A DNA stretch of 29,572 nucleotides from a virus. The stretch is from IMG/VR virus record IMGVR_UViG_3300009164_000252, positions 1 to 29,572 of that record. The stretch is one strand, 5' to 3'. Each line of letters begins with the position of its first letter. The first letter of the stretch is position 1. The notes beneath the pieces were generated by a model. It saw only the letters and a list, made by a program, of their open reading frames with translations. It did no database searches and was not told where the DNA came from. Positions 6,397 to 14,332 of this stretch are shown here, one piece after another. Made by a program: the position numbers and the translations under genes.

Positions 6397-7294
6397 TGAA
6401 AAAGAAGCCGGTCATGTTTTGACCAGTGAGAATTCGGCAGACTTTTATGCAAATCGACTTGGTTTAGCTGCTAGTGAGCCTGACGAGGCTGCGGTTGAGA
6501 ATACTCCTTCAGAGCCGTCAGAGGATACGAAACAGAGTGAACAGTCAGCAGACGATGATGCCAAACCGACAGAGGAACGGAAGCAGAATCCGAAACTCGA
6601 AAAGCGGTTTTCAGAGATAACCAAGCAACGCGAACTTGCCAAACAAGAAGCAGCGCAAGAACGTGAAGCTAGGCAAAGGCTGGAGACCGAGTTAGCGGCA
6701 CTACGTCAGCAAGCAACGCCCCAACCGGTGCAGCAAGCTGCCGCAGAGCCACAGCCGAGCCAATTTACTGATGCTTTTGAATATGCAAGAGCATTGGCAG
6801 AATGGTCGACTGAGCAGGCATTGGTGAAGCGAGATAGGGAAGACGCTAATCGCAGGGTCGATGCGGAACGCCAAAAAGTCATTGCGACTTGGGCGACCAA
6901 AGTGACAGCAGCGAAAGCAGAAATGCCCGATTTCGATGACATGGTTGCATCAAGCAGCGTGGTCGTTGGTGACCACATTCGGGATGCAATATTGGAAAGT
7001 GATGTAGGCCCACAAATCCTATATCACCTTGCAAAAGAAGATGATGTTGCGAAACGTCTAACTTCTATGTCGCCAGCGCAGGCGCTACGCGAGATTGGGA
7101 AACTAGAGGCGCGGTTTGAGAAGCAACCTGAGACCAAGCCAAGTAATCCTGTCGGTAAAAGTAAAGCACCACCGCCGATTAGCCCTATTCGCGGAACGGG
7201 CAAAGTAAGTGATGTGTCTATTGGCTCTGACGGCCAATTCCACGGAACTTATCAAGCCTGGAAAGAAGCGAGAAAAGCTGGTCGTATCCGTTAG
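6392..7294 (+). CDS. Scaffolding protein
   Basis: A 300-residue, highly charged, mostly helical protein between portal and coat, the position of P22 gp8 (303 residues). Seen: an acidic, disordered N-terminus (about 1-65), a long Lys/Glu/Arg/Gln coiled coil (about 65-110), a Pro/Gln linker, further helices including DAFEYARALAEW near 130, and a basic C-terminal tail ending WKEARKAGRIR, comparable to the basic coat-binding helix at the P22 scaffold C-terminus. It would direct procapsid assembly and then leave. Called from composition, length and position. Confidence 0.82.
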   Translation: MSEKEAGHVLTSENSADFYANRLGLAASEPDEAAVENTPSEPSEDTKQSEQSADDDAKPTEERKQNPKLEKRFSEITKQRELAKQEAAQEREARQRLETELAALRQQATPQPVQQAAAEPQPSQFTDAFEYARALAEWSTEQALVKRDREDANRRVDAERQKVIATWATKVTAAKAEMPDFDDMVASSSVVVGDHIRDAILESDVGPQILYHLAKEDDVAKRLTSMSPAQALREIGKLEARFEKQPETKPSNPVGKSKAPPPISPIRGTGKVSDVSIGSDGQFHGTYQAWKEARKAGRIR

Positions 7295-7313
7295 TATTTT
7301 TAGGAGTATGTAA

Positions 7314-8561
7314 ATGAGCAACAATCTGTTGACCATCTCCAAAATCACCAATGAAGCATTGATGGTTTTGGAAAATGAACTGACTTTCACGTCAGAAGTA
7401 GACCGCAACTACGACGACCAATTCGCTGTCGTTGGTGCGAAAATCGGTAACACCGTAAACGTCCGTCGCCCTGGCCGCTTTATTGGTACTACTGGCCCCG
7501 CGTTGAACGTGGAAGACTTTAACGAGACCTCGGTTCCCGTTACCCTGTCGACCCAGTTCCACGTCGATACCCAGTTCACCACTCAAGACCTGGCCCTGTC
7601 GCTGGATATGTTTAGTGACCGCGTTCTCAAGCCCGCTGTGGCCGCCATTGCCAATAAGATTGACCGCGACGGTCTTGTTATGGCTAAAAACAATACCGCC
7701 AATATCGTCGGTACTGCTGGCACGCCTCCCACCGGTTTGATTACTTACCTGACCGCAGGCGCTTACCTCGATGCCGAGGGTGCTCCCCGTGATGGCCGCC
7801 GTTCGTGCGTTGTGGAGCCTTTTACCGCTGCGACTATCGTTGACAGCCTGAAGGGTCTGTTTGTGCCCCAAGAAGCCATTGGCGAGCAATATCGCAAAGG
7901 CTTGATGGGACGCGACTCCGCTGGTATGAACTGGAAACTTGACCAGAACGTTGTGAGCCAGACTTTCGGTTCGTATTCCACCGCTACCTTGGCGTGCAAT
8001 ACTTCGACCGCAACTGGCTTCCTGACCTCTGGCTGGGCTTCTTCGTCCACCATTGCTCTGACCGCCACGACCGCAACCGCATCGCTGCAACAAGGTGACG
8101 TTATCACCATTGCAAACGTGTACGCAGTCAACCCCCAGAACCGCCAGGCTTACGGCTCTAACAAGCTGCGTAACTTTGTCGTGACCTCTGCTGTGACCGT
8201 TGCAACCTCCGGTACTACCTCGGTGACTGTCAGCCCCGCTGTCATCTCCGGTGGTCAGTTCCAAAACGTGTTCATCTCGGCTACGTCTTCGACCGCTGCT
8301 GTGACCCCGTTCAACAACACCGGTACTGTGTCTCCCCAGAACATCGTGATGCACCGCAATGCGTTCACGTTGGCTGTGGCTGACCTTGAGTTGCCCGACG
8401 GAGTTCATTTCGCAGGACGCGCTTCCGACAAGGAAATCGGTCTGTCCATGCGTGTGGTTCGCCAATACACCATCAACAACGATTCGATTCCGACTCGCTT
8501 GGACGTGCTGTATGGCTGGGCACCGCTGTACCCCGAGTTGGCTTGCCGCGTTGCCGCTTAA
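7314..8561 (+). CDS. Major capsid protein, P22 coat-like
   Basis: 415 residues (P22 gp5 is 430), HK97-fold coat protein. Seen: N-terminal helix with KITNEALMVLENELTF, then VDRNYDDQF and KIGNTVNVRRPGRF as in the P22 coat family, SLDMFSDRVLKPA near 97-110, and a Thr/Ser-rich middle (about 225-345) with QQGDVITI.NVYAVNP, corresponding to the inserted I-domain of P22 coat. The C-terminus RLDVLYGWAPLYPELACRVA is typical of the family. A strong ribosome site (TAGGAG) precedes the ATG. Codon use is richer in C-ending codons than in the fibre genes, consistent with high expression. Confidence 0.93.
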   Translation: MSNNLLTISKITNEALMVLENELTFTSEVDRNYDDQFAVVGAKIGNTVNVRRPGRFIGTTGPALNVEDFNETSVPVTLSTQFHVDTQFTTQDLALSLDMFSDRVLKPAVAAIANKIDRDGLVMAKNNTANIVGTAGTPPTGLITYLTAGAYLDAEGAPRDGRRSCVVEPFTAATIVDSLKGLFVPQEAIGEQYRKGLMGRDSAGMNWKLDQNVVSQTFGSYSTATLACNTSTATGFLTSGWASSSTIALTATTATASLQQGDVITIANVYAVNPQNRQAYGSNKLRNFVVTSAVTVATSGTTSVTVSPAVISGGQFQNVFISATSSTAAVTPFNNTGTVSPQNIVMHRNAFTLAVADLELPDGVHFAGRASDKEIGLSMRVVRQYTINNDSIPTRLDVLYGWAPLYPELACRVAA

Positions 8562-8586
8562 TATTAACTTGTAAAGGAAAAATATC

Positions 8587-9027
8587 ATGGCAAATCCAGG
8601 CCCAGCAACTACCGTCAGCAATCATCCCCAAAACCTGGCTACAAACCAAGCCTTGCGTTTGATTGCTTCCGCACAATCCGTTAACCTGTCCGTCGCCGGT
8701 GATACCGCGATGGTGGTTTTGGATGTGAGCAAATTTGTGCCCACCAAAGTTATCATCACCAATGGCCTTAACTCTAGCGGTGCTACCACCACTATTGCTA
8801 CGGCTACTGTTGGTGCATACACCGGCCAAGGCGCAACAGGTTCGACCATTTTGACTACCGCTGCTTTGACTAGCAACACCGGTGGCCCTTATGTGACGTT
8901 GACCGATGCAACAAATCTGAACACCGCCATTTCTAACCCCACCAACATTTATGTGAACGTGGGTACTACGATTGCCGCGACCTGTGACGTGTTTGTTTAC
9001 GGTTACGACCTGACTTTCCTGCCATAA
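8587..9027 (+). CDS. Small beta-rich structural protein after coat
   Basis: 146 residues, Thr/Ala/Asn-rich, without charged clusters or membrane segments. It alternates short hydrophobic strands and polar turns, as in virion decoration or head-surface proteins. AAAGGA lies before the ATG. It is the last gene before a strong terminator, so it shares the coat transcript and may be needed in similar amounts. A decoration-protein role is inference from position and composition; no family recognised. Confidence 0.6.
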   Translation: MANPGPATTVSNHPQNLATNQALRLIASAQSVNLSVAGDTAMVVLDVSKFVPTKVIITNGLNSSGATTTIATATVGAYTGQGATGSTILTTAALTSNTGGPYVTLTDATNLNTAISNPTNIYVNVGTTIAATCDVFVYGYDLTFLP

Positions 9028-9045
9028 GCGGGGAAGACGATAGGA

Positions 9046-9080
9046 GCCGCCTACTGGGGATTCTCGGTGGGCGGCTTTTT
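9046..9080 (+). terminator. Rho-independent terminator after the coat operon
   Basis: Stem GCCGCCTAC (9046-9054) with GTGGGCGGC (9067-9075): 9 bp with one G-U, 12-base loop, then TTTTT. The strongest intrinsic terminator seen. It separates the capsid transcript from the fibre island, which must use read-through or a promoter I could not identify. Confidence 0.88.
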
Positions 9081-9122
9081 ACTTTTAGGCTACAATTCAA
9101 TCTCCTCTACTAAAGGAAAACC

Positions 9123-9458
9123 ATGTCTTCTACGACTCTTTCGCGGGGCAACATTCTTGAACAGTTTGTTATGGGCCCGTCGCTAACTCCCGCCGCTTTG
9201 ACTACCGCATCGACTCAATCGTTGCAGTCGTTTTCAATCCCTGGTTTGAAAACTACCGATGTTGTGACCGTGTTGCAATTTAACGGAACACAAACCAAAG
9301 ACGTGATTATTGGTAATGCTGATGTGTTGACCGACAACAGCTTGACTATCAATTTCCAGAATACCTCGGGCGGCGCAACTGCAATCACGCCAGCGGCTGG
9401 AACTTACTTTGTCAAGGTTCACCGTATTGAAGGCCCAGCGCCTGTGAATGCGGCTTAA
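9123..9458 (+). CDS. Small hypothetical structural protein
   Basis: 111 residues, Thr/Ser-rich, with hydrophobic strand-like stretches (VVTVLQFNG, DVIIGNADVLTD, GTYFVKVHRIEG) suggesting a small beta-sandwich. AAAGGA precedes the ATG. First gene after the coat-operon terminator; followed two bases later by the next gene. Proteins of this look often sit between capsid and tail genes in aquatic phages. Function unknown. Confidence 0.6.
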   Translation: MSSTTLSRGNILEQFVMGPSLTPAALTTASTQSLQSFSIPGLKTTDVVTVLQFNGTQTKDVIIGNADVLTDNSLTINFQNTSGGATAITPAAGTYFVKVHRIEGPAPVNAA

Positions 9459-9460
9459 TC

Positions 9461-9805
9461 ATGGCAAGCACATCCGTTATCCGTACAGCAGGGCAAACCG
9501 TTGCCCTGTCGGTAACGGCTTCGTCTACATCGGCCACCCTCATTAACGACAGCACTAACGACCAAGTCAACTACGCAAGTTTTTTGAATACTGGCTCGGT
9601 GGTTGTTGCTGTTAAATGGGGCGACTCTAATGTGGGCGCTGCTGTCCTACCCGTAAGCGGTACTAATGGGGATTTCCTGCTTCCCGCAGGCATGACTTCT
9701 CCCATTGTTCTTGCTGTGCCTACCACGCCGTTTTATGTCCGAGCAATCGGTTCGGCGGCTGGCCCATCTCTTGTGTACGTCACTCCTGTGGCAGACCAAT
9801 CGTAA
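9461..9805 (+). CDS. Small hypothetical structural protein
   Basis: 114 residues, Ser/Thr/Val-rich. It looks like a single beta domain: TVALSVTASS, a polar turn, VNYASFLNTGSVVVAVKWG, FLLPAGMTSPIVL, FYVRAIG. No Shine-Dalgarno is visible; the start lies two bases after the previous stop (TAATCATGG), suggesting coupled reinitiation. A hairpin and the large fibre gene follow. Probably a virion component; no family recognised. Confidence 0.6.
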   Translation: MASTSVIRTAGQTVALSVTASSTSATLINDSTNDQVNYASFLNTGSVVVAVKWGDSNVGAAVLPVSGTNGDFLLPAGMTSPIVLAVPTTPFYVRAIGSAAGPSLVYVTPVADQS

Positions 9806-9810
9806 AGGGC

Positions 9811-9823
9811 GGGGCTTTGCCCC
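9811..9823 (+). promoter_or_regulatory. GC-rich hairpin just before the large fibre start
   Basis: GGGGC-TTT-GCCCC lies 7 bases before the fibre ATG, where a ribosome site would be expected; no other clear site exists. No U-run follows, so it is not a typical terminator. It could limit translation of the fibre. Confidence 0.35.
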
Positions 9824-9830
9824 TTGAAAA

Positions 9831-12305
9831 ATGACCTCTGCCGCACTTACGCAAACTATCAATATCGTGCCCGTGCAGGGCATCTTTAGTGAGACGGGCG
9901 TTTGTGTCGGCTTAGTAGGCCCAGGCGGGGAGTTTTTCTCCCCTCCTATCAATTCAGATGTGATACAAAACAGCACGATTGATTCATCCCCAATCGGCTC
10001 AACAGTACCGTCTACAGGTGTTTTTACAACGATAACAAGCACCGGATTAGCGACATTTAACAATTTTGCATCAAGCAATGCAAACATCACCGGCGGGTCA
10101 ATTTCCGGTGTTTCCATCACGATTACCGCGCTAAATAACACGCCTGTTGGCAATATCACGCCATCCACCGGCGCGTTTACCACGCTCAGTTCCACAGACC
10201 TTACAGTTACAAACACAATTAGCGGGTCGATTAACGGCAATGCGGCAACCGCGACTTATGCGACCACCGCGGGTTCGGCGACTACCGCGGGCTCGGCCAC
10301 TACCGCTACAACGGCCACCAACCTTGCAGGCGGTGCAGCAGGGTCTATCCCCTACCAGACAAGCGCAGGCGCAACGTCAATGCTTGCAACGGGCACTGGT
10401 GTGCTTATTGGTGGTGTAACACCTAGCTATACAACGACTCCGACGCTGACCGGCACAAACATTACCGGAATTCCTAATGGCGGCCTGCTTAATTCAAGCC
10501 TGACCATTGGTAGCACGTCAATTGCGTTAGGCGCTACGGCATCCACGCTGACCGCTGTCACTTTGGCTAATCCAACCATAAGCAATTACGGCGCGTTTAC
10601 GTCAACGTCTGCGCCAAGCTATGCGGAGGGTCGACTTTGGTATGACTCCACGCAAAAAGCGTTGGCGTACTTTAATGATGTAACAAATAATACGTTACAT
10701 ATTGGCCAAGAAATTCAATTAAAAGTTTACAACAACACCGGCAGCACGATTCCCCGTGGCGCACCGGTCTACATTACGTCAACTTCTAGCGGCTTTACTT
10801 ATCCTTTGGTGGCGTTAGCGCAAGCCAATACGCAAACCACAGGTAATGCAATTGGTCTAGCAAATCAAGACATTCCTAACGCAACAGCCGGTTATGTGGT
10901 CATTTCCGGTTTGGTTAATGGTTTAAGCATTGGCACAATGACAGTCGGAGATACGGTTTATGTAAGCCCATACTCTGCTGGTCAGTTAATGAACACTTAC
11001 CCGCCGACAGGGTATCCAGTAAAAATTGGTGTTGTTGCGTATGCCAATAGCCCCAATGGGGCAATTTACGTCAGCCAATCTCATGCATATGTTTTGGCTG
11101 GTAGCGTAATTGGAACGCTTGCAATTGCGAACGGGGGCACAAATGCTACGACAACTCCGACTGCGGGCGCGGTGGCGTACGGCACGGGTACGGCTTATTC
11201 GTTTACTGCGGCAGGCACTTCGGGCCAGGTCTTAACGTCAGCTGGCTCGGGCACTCCAACATGGACAACGCCCACGGCTTACGCGACAGTCACCGATGAC
11301 ACGACTACCGCGTCGGTTCGTTATCCTTTGTTTGCTAATCAAACAAGCGGAAACATCTCAACCGAATACACCAGTTCCACCAAACTTCAATACACGCCTA
11401 GCACCGGATTGTTGGCCGCCACTACCTTTAGCGGCTCGGGCGCAAACCTGACAAACATTCCTAACGCCGCGCTAACCAATTCGTCCATCACCATCGGCTC
11501 GACTGCGGTCAGCTTGGGTGGTACGGTCACCACGATTGCGGGACTAACTTCGGTCACTAGCACGACATTTGTGGGTGCGCTCACCGGCAATGCAAGCACG
11601 GCTACATCGGCGACTACGGCCACAAACGCCACAAACACCGCAATTACGGATGATGTAGTTACGTCATCGTCGGTTTATCCAACTTGGGTAACTACAACCA
11701 CCGGGAATCTGCCTCAAAAAACATCGTCCACTAAGCTAAGTTTTGTACCTAGCACGGGCGTATTGAGCGCCACGACCTTTAGCGGGGCATGGAATGGAAC
11801 CGCTATCGGGATTGGATATGGCGGCACAGGCCAAACAACGGCGGCAGCAGGCTTTAATGCGTTGTCTCCCATCACGACTACTGGCGACCTAATTATTGGG
11901 AATGGCACAAATAGCGCGACCAGGCTAGGAATTGGCACAAACGGCTATGTCCTAACGTCAAATGGAACAACGGCAACGTGGGCGGCTGCTGGTGGCGGCG
12001 GGTCATTGACAATTAGTAATGACACTTCAACCGCAACCAATCTTTACCCAACGTTTTTGTCAGCTACTTCGGGTACAGCATCAACGATTTACACCGGCAA
12101 TTCAAAGCTGCTTTACAAGCCAAGCACAGGCGAATTGCAGGCTTCAGAAGTAACCGCAAACAATGGCTTGCTTTTGAACGCAACAACAGTATCAACAAGT
12201 TACACTATTGCCGCCGGTTACAACGCATTTTCTGTTGGCCCTGTTGCATTAGGTTCTGGTGTATCGGTCACAGTTACTAGCGGTCAACGCTGGCTTGTGT
12301 TGTAA
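9831..12305 (+). CDS. Large repetitive tail-fibre-like protein
   Basis: 824 residues, very rich in Thr, Ser, Ala and Gly with few charges, as in fibrous virion proteins. Seen: an N-terminal region (residues 1-60) with VQGIFSETGVCVGLVGPGG and STVPSTGVFTTITSTG, a style frequent in environmental phage fibres; Ala/Thr-rich linker (about 135-165); a more globular central domain (about 290-420) containing GSTIPRGAPVYITS and GLANQDIPNATAGYVVISG; then three copies of an about 50-residue repeat (near 488, 606 and 729). IPN..L.NSS.TIGST also occurs twice (near 212 and 543). Probably trimeric and involved in host attachment. The start lacks a clear ribosome site. Function inferred from composition. Confidence 0.75.
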   Translation: MTSAALTQTINIVPVQGIFSETGVCVGLVGPGGEFFSPPINSDVIQNSTIDSSPIGSTVPSTGVFTTITSTGLATFNNFASSNANITGGSISGVSITITALNNTPVGNITPSTGAFTTLSSTDLTVTNTISGSINGNAATATYATTAGSATTAGSATTATTATNLAGGAAGSIPYQTSAGATSMLATGTGVLIGGVTPSYTTTPTLTGTNITGIPNGGLLNSSLTIGSTSIALGATASTLTAVTLANPTISNYGAFTSTSAPSYAEGRLWYDSTQKALAYFNDVTNNTLHIGQEIQLKVYNNTGSTIPRGAPVYITSTSSGFTYPLVALAQANTQTTGNAIGLANQDIPNATAGYVVISGLVNGLSIGTMTVGDTVYVSPYSAGQLMNTYPPTGYPVKIGVVAYANSPNGAIYVSQSHAYVLAGSVIGTLAIANGGTNATTTPTAGAVAYGTGTAYSFTAAGTSGQVLTSAGSGTPTWTTPTAYATVTDDTTTASVRYPLFANQTSGNISTEYTSSTKLQYTPSTGLLAATTFSGSGANLTNIPNAALTNSSITIGSTAVSLGGTVTTIAGLTSVTSTTFVGALTGNASTATSATTATNATNTAITDDVVTSSSVYPTWVTTTTGNLPQKTSSTKLSFVPSTGVLSATTFSGAWNGTAIGIGYGGTGQTTAAAGFNALSPITTTGDLIIGNGTNSATRLGIGTNGYVLTSNGTTATWAAAGGGGSLTISNDTSTATNLYPTFLSATSGTASTIYTGNSKLLYKPSTGELQASEVTANNGLLLNATTVSTSYTIAAGYNAFSVGPVALGSGVSVTVTSGQRWLVL
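11292..12164 (+). repeat. Three dispersed copies of a ~50-residue repeat in the fibre gene
   Basis: Units start near bases 11292, 11646 and 12015. Shared pattern: DD or ND followed by T-rich residues, YP, about 10 residues, SG or TG, then KL.(Y/F).PSTG.L.A. Spacing is about 118 and 123 residues. The DNA copies are diverged, so the repeat is old or under diversifying change. Confidence 0.7.
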
Positions 12306-12313
12306 GGACAAAT

Positions 12314-12586
12314 ATGGCATCAAGCATTTCAGCAGGCACAACCGCAGGAACAGCCCTAGTTGCTACCGCCGATACATCGGGGATATTGCAGCTTGCTTCT
12401 AATAGCGGCACTGTGGGATTAACCATAAACACGGCCCAAGCAATAGGCGTAGGTTCTAGCCCAAGCTATGGAACAAGCGGACAAGTGCTTACATCTGCTG
12501 GCTCGAGCGCTTCCCCAACATGGGCAACGCCAACTGGCGTTAGTACCGGCAAAAGCATTGCAATGGCAATGATTTTTGGCTTTTAA
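12314..12586 (+). CDS. Small fibre-associated protein
   Basis: 90 residues, Ser/Thr/Gly/Ala-rich. Seen: GTTAGTALVATADTSG, LTINTAQAIGVG, then GTSGQVLTSAGSS..PTWATPT, which closely matches a segment of the upstream fibre (about residues 463-482), and a hydrophobic C-terminus (IAMAMIFGF). TAAGGACAAA-ATGG overlaps the previous stop, giving a good ribosome site. Probably a fibre segment or tip protein produced with the large fibre. Function not established. Confidence 0.62.
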   Translation: MASSISAGTTAGTALVATADTSGILQLASNSGTVGLTINTAQAIGVGSSPSYGTSGQVLTSAGSSASPTWATPTGVSTGKSIAMAMIFGF

Positions 12587-12595
12587 GGACAAAAC

Positions 12596-12967
12596 ATGGC
12601 AAATCCCAATATTGTTAACGTCACTTCCATTTATGGAAATACGTCATACCTTGTACCAACTACAACAACTGCGACCACATGGACGGCACTAACTCCAGCC
12701 ACAGGAACAGTTAACAAAGTTGGTTCAATGATGGCAACCAATGTGACTGCTACGGCTGCAACTATCACGGTGTCTATCAATAGTGCAATTAGTGGTGGTG
12801 GTACAGCTTATCGGCTTACATATCAAACAAGCGTTCCAGGTAATTCATCTTTGATGGTTGTGGATAAAAGCACATCAATTTATGTTGGTGAGGCACAATC
12901 CATTGTCGTAACATCAGGAACAACCAACGCCATTGAGATGGTTGCTTCATACGAGGCTATTAGCTAA
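12596..12967 (+). CDS. Small hypothetical virion protein
   Basis: 123 residues, Thr/Val/Ala-rich, predicted beta. N-terminus NIVNVTSIYGNTSYLVPTT, middle KVGSMMATNVTATAATITVSIN, C-terminus SIYVGEAQSIVVTSGTTNAIEMVASYEA. The pattern (assignable strands with a conserved LV.....TSI.V.EG-like C-terminal part) resembles small tail-associated proteins often found beside glycine-rich adhesins in aquatic phages. Preceded by TAAGGACAAA. Its stop overlaps the next start (TAATG). Confidence 0.6.
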   Translation: MANPNIVNVTSIYGNTSYLVPTTTTATTWTALTPATGTVNKVGSMMATNVTATAATITVSINSAISGGGTAYRLTYQTSVPGNSSLMVVDKSTSIYVGEAQSIVVTSGTTNAIEMVASYEAIS

Positions 12968-13956
12968 TGAATCGTTTTAAGGGTTCCATTCGGTCTGCGA
13001 CGGCTGCTGCTACCAGCAGCTCTGCGGCTGTTGGTAAATGGACTTTGACCGAACAGATGCAAGCTAGGCAAGCTGGCGCTTGGCCTTTATTTTCTAATGT
13101 AACTCCAAATGTTGAATATTTGGTTGTCGGCGGCGGTGGTGGTGGTGGTGGTTATTTAGGCGGCGGCGGTGGCGCTGGAGGCTATCGAACAGCAACAGGT
13201 TTTGCGGTGTCGGCTGGGTCGGCAATAACCGTGACGGTCGGCGGTGGCGGCGCTGCTGGAACCACAAACAGTTCTAGCGGTGTGCAAGGTAGTTCTTCAG
13301 TTTTCAGCACTATTACATCAGCAGGCGGTGGTGGCGGTGGTATTGGCGGCGGTGGAACAGGAACAGCGCCTACTACGGGCGGTTCGGGCGGTGGTGGTTC
13401 ATCATCTTCTTTTCTTACTGGCGCGGCGGGTAACACTCCATCGGTTAGCCCGGCACAAGGATTTGCTGGGGGCAGTTCACCCGGCGCGTCTGGGGCATAT
13501 ACATCCGGTGGTGGTGGCGGTTCTTCAGCAGTAGGTCAAACTCCAGCATCAACTACCTCAGCGGGCGGTAATGGTGGTGCTGGAACATCTAATTCCATTT
13601 CTGGTTCAGCCGTAATTTATGCAGTTGGAGGCGGTGGCGCATCTTCTGCTGCGGCTGGTGGTGGTGTTGGTTCCGCAGATGGCGGCGGTCATGGTGGAGC
13701 ATATAACACTGGCGGCACTGGTGCTTACATTAGTGGAACGACTGCTGGAACAGCTAATACTGGTAATGGCGGTGGTGCCGGTGGATGGGGTACTAGCGGC
13801 GGGTCTAATACTGGTACTGGCGGCAAAGGAATAGTTATTATTCGTTACGCTGACACATACCCGCTTGCTACTAGCACTACAGGTTCTCCCACAATAACTA
13901 CTGCTGGTGGATATCGTGTTTATGTGTGGAATGGCAATGGGACAATTACGTTTTAA
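12967..13956 (+). CDS. Glycine-rich adhesin-like protein
   Basis: 329 residues. After a short head (1-45, with LTEQMQARQAGAWP), a VEYLVVGGGG motif opens a long region (about 53-285) of polyglycine blocks separated by Ser/Ala/Thr turns. It closes with GKGIVIIRYADTYPLA, the usual end of glycine-rich phage domains, and a C-terminal GGYRVYVWNGNGTITF. Glycine-rich sandwiches of this kind occur in receptor-binding adhesins such as T-even gp38 and in many environmental phage fibres. Likely a variable receptor-recognition tip; the family is recognised by pattern and the role is inferred. Confidence 0.75.
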   Translation: MNRFKGSIRSATAAATSSSAAVGKWTLTEQMQARQAGAWPLFSNVTPNVEYLVVGGGGGGGGYLGGGGGAGGYRTATGFAVSAGSAITVTVGGGGAAGTTNSSSGVQGSSSVFSTITSAGGGGGGIGGGGTGTAPTTGGSGGGGSSSSFLTGAAGNTPSVSPAQGFAGGSSPGASGAYTSGGGGGSSAVGQTPASTTSAGGNGGAGTSNSISGSAVIYAVGGGGASSAAAGGGVGSADGGGHGGAYNTGGTGAYISGTTAGTANTGNGGGAGGWGTSGGSNTGTGGKGIVIIRYADTYPLATSTTGSPTITTAGGYRVYVWNGNGTITF

Positions 13957-13958
13957 TC

Positions 13959-14321
13959 ATGGCACATTTTGCAAAACTTGATGAAAACAACATAGTGCTA
14001 GAAGTGCATTCCGTTCACAACAACGAGTTGTTAATTAACGGCGTTGAAGTGGAAGCAATGGGCATTGTGTTTCTTGTTAACTGGTCAGGTGGATATACCA
14101 ACTGGAAGCAAACTTCCTACAATGGCAATTTTCGCAAGAACTATGCGGGTATTGGTTATACCTACGATGCTCAACGTGATGCGTTTATTCCACCAAAACC
14201 ATACAATAGCTGGACATTGAGCGAAGACACCTGTTTGTGGCAACCGCCAATTCCAATGCCTATTGATGGCAAGCTGTATAGCTGGGATGAATTTACATTA
14301 TCTTGGACAGAAATTAGTTAA
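13959..14321 (+). CDS. Hypothetical phage protein, tail-fibre associated
   Basis: 120 residues starting MAHFAKLDENNIVLEVHSV, with a C-terminal GIGYTYD..RDAFIPPKP motif and repeated Trp residues (YNSWTLSEDTCLW). This N- and C-terminal combination is common among aquatic phages, usually near fibre genes, with no experimental function known to me. It is less Thr-rich than its neighbours and looks like a compact globular protein. The start follows the previous stop by two bases without a visible ribosome site (TAATCATGG). Confidence 0.7.
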   Translation: MAHFAKLDENNIVLEVHSVHNNELLINGVEVEAMGIVFLVNWSGGYTNWKQTSYNGNFRKNYAGIGYTYDAQRDAFIPPKPYNSWTLSEDTCLWQPPIPMPIDGKLYSWDEFTLSWTEIS

Positions 14322-14332
14322 AGGAATAAATT

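Noticed and set aside
7392-8621. Long leftward reading frame (409 residues) opposite the coat gene
   Set aside because: It is an antisense by-product of the C-ending codons of the coat gene: no ribosome site, His/Gly/Ser-rich non-protein-like composition, and it covers a clearly recognised capsid gene.
9076-9122. TACAAT (9091-9096) as a promoter for the fibre island
   Set aside because: A good -10, but no -35-like sequence at 15-19 bases because that stretch is the terminator stem.
9647-10240. Leftward frame of 197 residues over the fibre start
   Set aside because: Val/Pro/Thr-rich antisense of Thr/Gly-rich fibre codons; no start signal; spans two real genes.
10255-10310. Short GC-rich direct repeats (ACCGCGGG.TCGG type) as a possible CRISPR or recombination site
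   Set aside because: They encode an in-frame Ala/Thr linker in the fibre; period too short and no spacers.
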